DNA from: CAJQQY01 sp964352225
Lineage (GTDB): Bacteria > Bacteroidota > Bacteroidia > Chitinophagales > Saprospiraceae
Direction of reading: 5' to 3'
Assembly (NCBI GenBank): GCA_964352225.1
Contig: CAYGRM010000417.1
Span: 1-5,720 of the forward strand
DNA: 5,720 nucleotides
How positions within the stretch are numbered: the first letter of the stretch is position 1; every line of letters starts with the position of its first letter. A program made the position numbers and the translations under genes. A model generated the notes under the pieces. The model ran no database searches. It was given only the letters and a program-made list of their open reading frames with translations, and had not been told where the DNA came from. Positions 1 to 5,598 of this stretch are shown here, piece after piece.

Positions 1-552
1 GTACTAAGCTGTACATTATTGTTATTGTCTTGCAAAAAAGACGATCCTACTATTGAATTAAGGTACGACGGAGATAACTTTTCCTCTCCTGCCCTACCTG
101 CTGGAACATTTGATGCTGGCCAAAGATTCCCAAGCAATGTGGTTGATAACTATCTTGGGAGAACGCTAGATGAAGTAGATTTTTATATCCAAGATAAACC
201 TGCTGATTGCGAAATTTTAATTTATGGAGAAGGAACTTCCAGTTCGCCAGGTGCTCTTATTTACTCAAGCAATGTAATCAATCAAGTTTCTGCCAATTCT
301 TGGAATACTCATACTTTGTCTACTCCAGTTGAAATCAAAAATGAAGATTTATGGATTGTAGTTAGACTGATTCATAATTCTGAAATCAGAAGCATTGGTT
401 GTGACGAAGGCCCTGCTAGGACAAATGGAGATTGGATGCTAGGTGAAGGGGAAACGGAATGGAGGACTTATCGAGATATTTCAACTAATCCAAATACAGG
501 AGAAAATGTAAATGTAAATTGGAATATTCGTGGAATCTTAAGCGAAGAATAA
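1..552 (+). CDS. Lipoprotein with Bacteroidota beta-sandwich domain, 5' end outside the window
   Basis: The frame is open from base 1, so the gene starts upstream. The in-frame TTG at 19 is not a credible start because it lies inside the signal peptide. The first codons read VLSCTLLLLSCKKDD: a hydrophobic stretch ending in a lipobox LLSC, with the acylated Cys at 31-33. About 173 residues follow the lipidation site. The acidic/basic KKDD directly after the Cys resembles the lipoprotein surface-export signal (QKDDE-like) described in Capnocytophaga, so a surface location is inferred. The rest looks like one beta-sandwich of a type I recall from the ends of secreted Bacteroidota proteins: an early YDGDNF/GQRF section, then DEVDFYI, ILIYGEG, SWNTHTL, DLWIVVRL, DEGPA, NGDW and a closing NWNIRGIL. 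No catalytic motif is visible. A binding or adhesive role is possible but not shown. The lipoprotein call is firm; the domain family rests on memory of the pattern. Confidence 0.8.
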   Translation, partial: VLSCTLLLLSCKKDDPTIELRYDGDNFSSPALPAGTFDAGQRFPSNVVDNYLGRTLDEVDFYIQDKPADCEILIYGEGTSSSPGALIYSSNVINQVSANSWNTHTLSTPVEIKNEDLWIVVRLIHNSEIRSIGCDEGPARTNGDWMLGEGETEWRTYRDISTNPNTGENVNVNWNIRGILSEE

Positions 553-564
553 GTTTAAAATTAG

Positions 565-609
565 AATGTAAGTTGATTGTTATAAAAAACATAACAATCA
601 ACTTACATT
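565..609. terminator. Perfect 19-bp inverted repeat between convergent genes, probable bidirectional terminator
   Basis: Arms AATGTAAGTTGATTGTTAT (565-583) and its exact reverse complement (591-609) enclose a 7-base loop AAAAAAC. It starts 12 bases after the stop of the lipoprotein gene and ends 13 bases before the stop of the deacetylase homologue on the other strand, which is where a shared terminator would be expected. Neither side has a clean T-run. The plus side continues ACATCTTACG, and the minus side has a modest T-rich stretch. Efficiency as an intrinsic terminator is therefore uncertain, although the fold itself is unambiguous. Confidence 0.7.
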
Positions 610-622
610 ACATCTTACGACA

Positions 623-1612
623 TTACTTTTTCAATTTTTTCCAACTTCCGAATTCCACGTTTGGATAGTTTGAAAAATCAAAGCTCATAATCGACTTATA
701 TTCTAAATAACGACTATCAAAATATTTTTGATCAATTCCTGGATAGTCAATATCCTCATACTTATCAGGCTTTTGAAGTTTATTTTTAGCAATATGCAAA
801 ATAAATTCCATTGAATCGTGCTCATCTGATTTCACTAATTTCCTCAATGATTTATCAAGTACATAATGTTTTTTCCCAATCCAAAGCTCAATATTTTCTT
901 TCGTATTATGAATTGGAGCACCTGGTATTGGTCCGTAATGACCACTATCATGGAAACTAGTCGTCTTGAATTTTCCTTTTATTTTTTCTTCAAAAAACTG
1001 CTTAGGAACTTCCTTCGCAAATTTCTTAATTTCCTTCCGGTCACTTCTTTTCATGTCATCGATTAATTTCACTTTTAAGAAACTAAGAAATTTATTCATT
1101 GATTTTTTGGGTCGACTATTTCCGGAACGAATAGCTAGCTTGTAGTCTTTGCAAACTTTTAAATACTCTTCATACAATTCAGGAAAAAAAGTCAAAGCAT
1201 TATGATGACAACTTAAATGTGTAACTGGAATATTAGCTTCGGTAAATACTTTTACTTGAGCATTCAATTCTTCTCTTAATTCTTTCAAATTTATAGATCG
1301 TCTAAATTCATAAATTCCTCGAAAGTATCCTTCTGAATCTATCATTGACTTAGCCTCGGTAATTGGTCTTCCAGATGTTAAAGTGAGATGACATCCTATT
1401 TGTACTTTTCCATTAGTTTTATCCAGTAACCTTTTAGCGTTTTCGGCGGAGTTCCTATACTTCTTTTTTCCTTTTTTAGTCATTCCATCATAATTAGGTA
1501 AGGCTGCAACGGAATTAACTTTACCTTCATTTACTACATCGATGATAGCTTGATTAACCGTAGGATTTACACCATAATCATCGGTAGTAATTATTATTTT
1601 CTTCTTTTTCAT
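623..1612 (-). CDS. YdjC/ChbG-family carbohydrate deacetylase homologue with variant metal motif
   Basis: A 329-residue protein without a signal peptide, so probably cytoplasmic. The N-terminus KIIITTDDYG (Asp11, Asp12) matches the TADDFG motif of the YdjC/ChbG family, whose studied members remove acetyl groups from chitooligosaccharides using a divalent metal. GCHLTLTSGRPI (His75) matches the second family motif. The third motif, usually like THxDxHxHxH, reads THLSCHHNAL (131-140): His132 and His136 remain, but the Asp is Ser134 and the later His positions are Asn138 and Leu140. EFILHIAKN (His273) stands where the family usually has a CHPG-like sequence. Residues 165-216 hold 15 lysines, and lysine makes up about 15% of the whole protein. 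The length is somewhat above the usual 250-300. The fold is confident; the activity and substrate are not. The start ATG is preceded by an A-rich stretch (AAAAAAATGAA) and no clear Shine-Dalgarno. The gene stands alone, downstream of a terminator. Confidence 0.85.
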   Translation of the reverse strand: MKKKKIIITTDDYGVNPTVNQAIIDVVNEGKVNSVAALPNYDGMTKKGKKKYRNSAENAKRLLDKTNGKVQIGCHLTLTSGRPITEAKSMIDSEGYFRGIYEFRRSINLKELREELNAQVKVFTEANIPVTHLSCHHNALTFFPELYEEYLKVCKDYKLAIRSGNSRPKKSMNKFLSFLKVKLIDDMKRSDRKEIKKFAKEVPKQFFEEKIKGKFKTTSFHDSGHYGPIPGAPIHNTKENIELWIGKKHYVLDKSLRKLVKSDEHDSMEFILHIAKNKLQKPDKYEDIDYPGIDQKYFDSRYLEYKSIMSFDFSNYPNVEFGSWKKLKK

Positions 1613-1633
1613 TTCATTTTTTTGAGGTTAAAT

Positions 1634-1641
1634 AAAATCTA
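1634..1641 (-). promoter_or_regulatory. Weak candidate -7 promoter element of the deacetylase homologue
   Basis: On the minus strand TAGATTTT matches the Bacteroidota -7 element TAnnTTTG at all fixed positions but the last, 22 bases upstream of the ATG. No TTTG-like -33 element is visible at the expected spacing. A TATAAT-like GATATAAT lies further upstream (about 1657-1664). The terminator at 1698-1739 implies that the promoter must lie within 1613-1697, but the exact site is uncertain. Confidence 0.22.
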
Positions 1642-1697
1642 ATATACTAAATAATAATATTATATCACCTTCACCATTTCCGAACTAACGCATTTCT

Positions 1698-1739
1698 AAA
1701 AAAAAAAGTCATGCTACAGATTAGCTGTAGTATGACTTT
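1698..1739 (-). terminator. Rho-independent terminator of the YkuK-like gene
   Basis: Read on the minus strand, AAAGTCATACTACAG, loop CTAAT and CTGTAGCATGACTTT form a 15-position stem with one A/C mismatch, and the run of 10 T (complement of 1698-1707) begins within the end of the stem. It starts 20 bases after the stop codon of the upstream gene. The stem plus T-run is a textbook intrinsic terminator in this direction. It separates the two minus-strand genes into different transcripts. Confidence 0.88.
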
Positions 1740-1759
1740 AATTTTTAAATAATTATATT

Positions 1760-2230
1760 TTAAACCACCTTATCCGCACAAGATGAACTTGCAAAGGCGT
1801 CAGGTTTAGCTTTGAATTCAAATCCCATTCCTAGGATATATCCCATCGCCTCTTTGAGTGCAATATTCGATTGGAAATGTGGATCGGTATTAATATCAGC
1901 GTGAACTTCGAGTCCTACATTATATCTATCTAACAGATCACAGAGACTATATGCTACTTCAACTGACTTCGCCACTTCTAAAATCATTCGCTCGCGTAGA
2001 CTCATGGTTTGTTCTTTTTTGTAGGTATGGATAAACATAAATCCACCTTTTTTTTCTCGCAAAAAAACAATTACAGTTGCAAATTCTACCACACTACCTC
2101 TGACCTGGGAGTCTGTTCCGATACAAACTTTTAATTTGTATCCAGCTCCTATTTCCTTCTTAATTGTCTTTTCAACTGCATCTTTAATTGGCAGTTCAAT
2201 TTTATCTCCGTTTAATCTTCGCCATTTCAT
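1760..2230 (-). CDS. YkuK-like (DUF458) RNase H-fold protein
   Basis: A 156-residue soluble protein without a signal peptide. It matches the YkuK/DUF458 family, named after Bacillus subtilis YkuK and classed as RNase H-like. The diagnostic features are CIGTDSQ at 36-42 (Asp40 on the first strand), a central helix MILEVAKSVEVAYSL, LEVHADINTD at 107-116 (Asp112), the segment EAMGYILGMGFEFKAKPDAF, and the closing SSSCADK (Asp153). Asp40, Asp112 and Asp153, with a glutamate such as Glu84, are placed like the acidic metal ligands of RNase H folds. The length is typical, so the gene appears intact. The substrate is unknown in the family as far as I know, so no enzyme activity is claimed. It is divergent from the DUF255 gene, has its own promoter (2262-2269) and terminator, and is probably monocistronic. 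Confidence 0.87.
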   Translation of the reverse strand: MKWRRLNGDKIELPIKDAVEKTIKKEIGAGYKLKVCIGTDSQVRGSVVEFATVIVFLREKKGGFMFIHTYKKEQTMSLRERMILEVAKSVEVAYSLCDLLDRYNVGLEVHADINTDPHFQSNIALKEAMGYILGMGFEFKAKPDAFASSSCADKVV

Positions 2231-2261
2231 GTTATTAGTATTTATTTATTTTACGGCATAC

Positions 2262-2269
2262 CAAATATA
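2262..2269 (-). promoter_or_regulatory. Promoter -7 element (TAnnTTTG) of the YkuK-like gene
   Basis: On the minus strand TATATTTG is a perfect match to the Bacteroidota -7 consensus TAnnTTTG. It lies 31 bases before the ATG, giving a predicted start of transcription near 2255 and a leader of roughly 25 bases. The -33 position (about 2289-2292) is only a T-run, not TTTG, so the match rests on the -7 element. Confidence 0.6.
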
Positions 2270-2470
2270 AGGTTTTAAATTAGGTTAAAAAACCGTTATA
2301 TCTTCAAAAATTTGGCAATGTCAGTTGAATAACAAATCATTGTAAATAAAAAGTTCAATCGCTTTTATATTTTTCTTATTTAACCAAAGCTTTATATCTT
2401 TTTATAAAAAAAATAAACAACTCAATATCATTAAAGTTTTTTCAGTTTCTATTTCATTCACAATCCTAAA

Positions 2471-2487
2471 TAATTGATTATCAATTA
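2471..2487. promoter_or_regulatory. 17-bp palindrome, candidate operator upstream of the DUF255 gene
   Basis: TAATTGAT, a central T, then ATCAATTA: perfect 8-base arms. The site lies about 58 bases upstream of the -7 element at 2545-2552, a position suited to a regulator. The core TGATTATCA resembles the centre of the Fur box, but the flanks do not follow the full Fur 19-mer. Palindromes of this size can also arise by chance in such AT-rich DNA. Confidence 0.35.
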
Positions 2488-2521
2488 ATTACAATCAAAT
2501 GAACTCATTTCAAAAAAAACC

Positions 2522-2552
2522 GTTCAACAATCCATAAACCTTCCTATTTTTG
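2522..2552 (+). promoter_or_regulatory. Promoter of the DUF255/YyaL-like gene
   Basis: TATTTTTG at 2545-2552 is a perfect match to the Bacteroidota -7 consensus TAnnTTTG. A weak -33 element (GTTC, 2522-2525) lies 19 bases upstream. Transcription would begin at about 2558, giving a leader of about 22 bases before the ATG at 2580. The -7 element covers the alternative TTG start at 2550, which argues against that start. Confidence 0.6.
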
Positions 2553-2579
2553 CAAAAAAAATCTTTAACAAAAAATAGT

Positions 2580-4691
2580 ATGTATAAATATTTAATTTGT
2601 TTTGCCCTAATGGCATTCATCTCTTGCAAGTCTTCTCAAAATGGAAAATCATCAAAAGATGGAAACCACGAGTACACCAATAAACTAATCAATGAAAGTA
2701 GTCCTTACTTATTGCAGCATGCTCACAATCCTGTAAATTGGTATCCATGGGGCGAAGAAGCTTTGGCCAAAGCAAAAGCTGAAGACAAGATGATTATCGT
2801 CAGCGTTGGCTATGCTGCTTGCCATTGGTGTCATGTAATGGAACATGAATCATTCGAAGATACTTTGGTCAGCAAAATTATGAACGAAAATTTTATCTGT
2901 ATTAAAGTAGATCGAGAAGAGCGACCAGATATCGATGATGTCTATATGACTGCTTGTCAATTGGCTAGTGGACGAGGTTGTGGTTGGCCTTTGAATGCTT
3001 TTGCTTTACCTGATGGACGCCCAGTTTGGGCTGGCACTTATTTTCCAAAGAAGGAATGGCTAGGTGTTTTAGATAATTTCATCAAGATAAAAAAAGATAA
3101 ACCACAAGAATTGGAGGGCTATGCTAAGCAATTGCAAGAAGGCATAAAGCAACAAGACAATATTGTATTAAATGATAGTAATCAAGATTTTAGTTCGAAA
3201 AAATTAGACTTAATCGCGGCTAATTTTTTAAGTAATATTGATTTAAAAAAAGGTGGACAGAAAGGTGCTCCAAAATTTCCGATGCCTAATAACTATGAGT
3301 TTTTACTCAACTATTATTATTTTTCGAAAGATGAAAAAGCACTAGAAGCGGTAACGACTACTTTAGATAATATGGCTAATGGTGGAATTTACGATCACTT
3401 AGGTGGTGGTTTTGCTCGATACTCTACTGACGAAGATTGGTTGGCTCCTCATTTTGAAAAAATGCTTTACGATAATGGTCAATTAGTAAGTTTGTATTCT
3501 GAAGCATATCAATTGACTAAAAATCCTTTGTACAAAAAAATAGTGGATGAAACTTTAGCATACATAAAAAGGGAAATGACTAATGATAATGGAGGTTTCT
3601 ATTCTTCTCTGGATGCGGATAGTGAAGGTGAGGAAGGAAAATTTTATGTTTGGAAAAAGTCAGAAATTGATTCTTTACTTGGTGATGATTTAGCTGATGT
3701 ATTTAATGAATTTTACGAAGTTAGAAAATCTGGAAACTGGGAAAATAAGAATAATATCCTTCACCGAAAATCATCAATTGAAGAAGTAGCTAAGAAATTT
3801 AAAATAACTGCTGATCAGTTGGAGAAGAAAATTGATGAAGCTAAAACGGTTCTCATGAGTGCCAGAGACCAAAGAGTTCGACCAGGATTGGATGATAAAA
3901 TCCTAACTTCTTGGAATGCCTTGATGCTTAAAGGATACACGGATGCTTATCGAGCTTTTGGAAATGAAAACTATTTGGAAGCGGCTATCAAAAACGCTGA
4001 TTTTTTAGTTAAAAATGTGATCAAAGAAGACCATAGATTAAATCGAAATTTTAAAGATGGTCAATCTGTCATCAATGCATTTCTTGATGATTATGCTTTA
4101 TTGATAGATGCTTTTGTACACTTATACCAAGTGACATTCGATGAGCAATGGCTGAATCATGCCAGCGATTTGACTAAATATGTTCAAGCTCATTTTCATG
4201 ATGAATCATCTGGGATGTTCCATTATACTTCTGATTTAGATCCTGCCTTAATTGCTCGAAAAAAAGAATTGGCAGATAATGTCATTCCTGGCTCAAACTC
4301 AGTAATGGCAAGGAATTTTTATCAATTAGGAACCATCCTTTATCAACCTGAATGGGTGGATTTGAGTAAGCAAATGCTGCACAATTTAGCAGAAAATATA
4401 ACCGAAACTCCGCAACCAAACTTTTATTCTAATTGGTGTAATTTATATTGGACGGTTGTTAATCCTCCTTACGAAGTTGCGGTCATGGGGGATAATTCAA
4501 AATCTCTTTCTAAAGAGTTGATGCAAAACTATTTACCTCATGCTTTGATTCTTGGAGGAAAATCTGAAGGAAACTTACAACTTCTAAAAGATAAACTAAT
4601 TGAAGGGGAAACTCGGATTTATGTTTGCCAAAATAAGGTCTGCAAATTTCCAGTTTTAGAGGTGGATAAAGCTTTGGAATTGATGGAATAA
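2580..4691 (+). CDS. DUF255/YyaL-type lipoprotein: thioredoxin-like domain plus six-hairpin domain
   Basis: From ATG 2580 the protein has 703 residues, of which about 685 follow the lipobox, the usual size of the YyaL/SSP411 (DUF255) family. MYKYLICFALMAFISC is a lipoprotein signal (Cys16). I prefer this ATG to the in-frame TTG at 2550, which adds 10 residues and lies within the promoter. The thioredoxin-like part spans about 30-185: SSPYLLQHAHNPVNWYPW, ACHWCHVMEHESFED with the CxxC at 81-84, VDREERPDIDDVYM (110-123), GWPLN and AGTYFPK. An (alpha/alpha)6 domain like N-acylglucosamine 2-epimerases follows: GAPKFPMP (229-236), GGIYDHLGGGFARYS (from 268), HFEKMLYDN, SLDADSEGEEGKFYVW (343-358), DDKILTSWNAL (438-448), FLDDY (501-505), IPGSNS. 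The C-terminus carries VCQNKVC (Cys683, Cys688), typical of the family. The role of bacterial members is unsettled; sugar epimerase or redox activity is inference. No acidic residues follow the lipid Cys (CKSSQNGK), suggesting a periplasm-facing lipoprotein. Transcribed alone. Confidence 0.9.
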   Translation: MYKYLICFALMAFISCKSSQNGKSSKDGNHEYTNKLINESSPYLLQHAHNPVNWYPWGEEALAKAKAEDKMIIVSVGYAACHWCHVMEHESFEDTLVSKIMNENFICIKVDREERPDIDDVYMTACQLASGRGCGWPLNAFALPDGRPVWAGTYFPKKEWLGVLDNFIKIKKDKPQELEGYAKQLQEGIKQQDNIVLNDSNQDFSSKKLDLIAANFLSNIDLKKGGQKGAPKFPMPNNYEFLLNYYYFSKDEKALEAVTTTLDNMANGGIYDHLGGGFARYSTDEDWLAPHFEKMLYDNGQLVSLYSEAYQLTKNPLYKKIVDETLAYIKREMTNDNGGFYSSLDADSEGEEGKFYVWKKSEIDSLLGDDLADVFNEFYEVRKSGNWENKNNILHRKSSIEEVAKKFKITADQLEKKIDEAKTVLMSARDQRVRPGLDDKILTSWNALMLKGYTDAYRAFGNENYLEAAIKNADFLVKNVIKEDHRLNRNFKDGQSVINAFLDDYALLIDAFVHLYQVTFDEQWLNHASDLTKYVQAHFHDESSGMFHYTSDLDPALIARKKELADNVIPGSNSVMARNFYQLGTILYQPEWVDLSKQMLHNLAENITETPQPNFYSNWCNLYWTVVNPPYEVAVMGDNSKSLSKELMQNYLPHALILGGKSEGNLQLLKDKLIEGETRIYVCQNKVCKFPVLEVDKALELME

Positions 4692-4785
4692 TTTTTTTCA
4701 CTACAGATTACTCAGATTTTCACAGATTATTATTGACTAGCTTATTTCTAAGCTGTAAAAATCTGAGTAATCTGGGGTAAAAAAA
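4692..4785. repeat. Long REP-like inverted repeat with nested hairpin
   Basis: Arms 4704-4725 and 4753-4774 pair at 21 of 22 positions (4721 C against 4757 A is the exception), with CAGATTACTCAGATTTT in the left arm. A T7 run (4692-4698) and an A7 run (4779-4785) can extend the stem outward across a small asymmetric loop. Inside, AGCTTA-TTTC-TAAGCT (4739-4754) can form its own small hairpin, sharing two bases with the outer right arm. The left part has three CAGATT copies at 4704, 4713 and 4723. I recall similar CAGATTACACAGATT-type palindromes as dispersed extragenic repeats in Bacteroidota. It starts right after the stop of the DUF255 gene, so it would fold in the 3' end of that transcript, but no T-run follows it. 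Confidence 0.7.
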
Positions 4786-4790
4786 TCCAT

Positions 4791-4834
4791 AAAAAATCCC
4801 CGAAAGTCAACCGACGATCGAGGATTTTATTTTT
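4791..4834. terminator. Bidirectional rho-independent terminator
   Basis: AAAATCCCCGA (4793-4803) pairs with TCGAGGATTTT (4818-4828) at 10 of 11 positions, the exception being a wobble G-U on the minus strand. A further GTC/GAC pair (4806-4808, 4813-4815) tops the stem above a small internal loop. On the plus strand the stem runs into TTTTATTTTT (4825-4834); on the minus strand it runs into six T (complement of 4791-4796). It lies between convergent genes and can end both the DUF255 transcript and the beta-barrel transcript. Confidence 0.8.
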
Positions 4835-4899
4835 AAGGATGTTGTTAAACCAAAATCAAGGTATGTTGTCTGTAAAGAATAAAGACACGTTTATGAACA

Positions 4900-4915
4900 A
4901 ACTACTTTCGTAGTT
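4900..4915 (-). terminator. Small GAAA-loop hairpin after the barrel gene
   Basis: On the minus strand AACTAC-GAAA-GTAGTT makes a 6-bp stem with a GNRA-type tetraloop, starting 5 bases after the stop codon of the outer-membrane protein. The tail is only TTTGTTC, so it is more likely a 3'-end stabilising hairpin or weak pause than the main terminator, which is at 4791-4834. Confidence 0.35.
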
Positions 4916-4920
4916 AAATT

Positions 4921-5598
4921 TTATTTTTTCTTTCCTAAATCATTGAAAGTATATTTCGCTCCAATTCTTAATCCATAAGAAAGTTGATTATTCGCCAAAG
5001 TAGAGTTTTTATAAATTGACTTGGTCATATAATTCACGTTTGGTTCGAAGTAAATTCCAAAGTTAGGTCGGTTAGGCATTTGAACATTGAATCCTAAAGC
5101 AAACTCTGTTGAAAGATTTTTTTCTCTAATATCGTCGATTTCCAAAACTGCTTTGTCTAAGTATGCAGGGTCAGACATCGTACCCTCAGTCACTAAGTCT
5201 TGCTTTTGAAATCTCTCTGCTTTAACTCCAACTTGAGCATAAACCATTCTCCAAGTATATTTCAATCGCAAAGGAATTGCCACATACTTATAGTCAAATC
5301 GAGTCACATCAATTACTGGAAATCCAGGATCTTCTCCTCCAACTGTACGCATATCCGTGTAGTTGTATTGCTTTCCATAATTTGACATTTCTAATCCCGT
5401 ACTGATGGCTAATTGACCAACTGGAAGATCAAAAGGAAGTTCTAAACGTACGCCTGCAGTTGTCCCCGCATTACCAGAACGACTCATTGCATATTCAGAA
5501 AAAAGAATACTTCCGTCAACGCTTACAGAAAATGAATTGATTTGAGCACTTGCCATAAAGCTGGCTGATAACAATAAAATTACAAATAGGTTTTTCAT
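4921..5598 (-). CDS. Outer-membrane beta-barrel protein (PorT-like/OMP_b-brl type)
   Basis: A 225-residue secreted protein. MKNLFVILLLSASFMASA is a signal peptide with an AxA-type cleavage site before Gln19. The mature part consists of alternating amphipathic strands, such as FSVSVDGSILF, TTAGVRLELPF, QLAISTGLEMSNYG, YAQVGVKAERF, STEFALGFNVQ, GIYFEPNVNY and a last strand SYGLRIGAKYTF (207-218). DYKYVAIPLRLKYTW (102-116) matches the Y-x-IPL-x-L-KY signature common to small barrels of the Bacteroidota OMP_b-brl/PorT-like group, and the size fits an eight-strand barrel. A hydrophilic tail NDLGKKK follows the final strand. No ligand or partner can be assigned. It is convergent with the DUF255 gene. 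No clear Shine-Dalgarno precedes the ATG (AAATCAAATCACC). The family-level call is confident; the function is unknown. Confidence 0.87.
   Translation of the reverse strand: MKNLFVILLLSASFMASAQINSFSVSVDGSILFSEYAMSRSGNAGTTAGVRLELPFDLPVGQLAISTGLEMSNYGKQYNYTDMRTVGGEDPGFPVIDVTRFDYKYVAIPLRLKYTWRMVYAQVGVKAERFQKQDLVTEGTMSDPAYLDKAVLEIDDIREKNLSTEFALGFNVQMPNRPNFGIYFEPNVNYMTKSIYKNSTLANNQLSYGLRIGAKYTFNDLGKKK

Larger units (their letters stand above)
2231..2579. other. AT-rich divergent intergenic region
   Basis: About 350 bp between the ATG of the YkuK-like gene (minus) and the preferred ATG of the DUF255 gene (plus). It contains one good promoter element for each gene near its two ends (2262-2269 and 2545-2552) and a 17-bp palindrome (2471-2487). 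The middle part, about 2300-2460, is very AT-rich with many short A and T runs. I see no convincing small gene or structured RNA in it. Confidence 0.7.

Noticed and set aside
19..21. TTG as the start of the first gene
   Set aside because: The frame is open to base 1 with hydrophobic residues, and the TTG falls in the middle of the lipoprotein signal, leaving only four residues before the Cys. The true start is upstream of the window.
866..1066. 66-codon open frame on the plus strand
   Set aside because: It lies antisense within the deacetylase homologue. Its composition (many Phe and Asn) reflects the reverse of lysine-rich codons, and there is no promoter or recognisable protein.
2296..2400. 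Repeated TTATATCTT (2296-2304 and 2392-2400)
   Set aside because: Two 9-base copies in strongly AT-rich DNA are expected by chance, and they have no fixed relation to either promoter.
4510..4701. 63-codon open frame on the minus strand
   Set aside because: It is antisense to the conserved C-terminal part of the DUF255 gene, including its family CxxxxC motif, and shows no features of its own.
5200..5385. 61-codon open frame on the plus strand
   Set aside because: It is antisense to the beta-barrel gene, with no start signal or recognisable motif.
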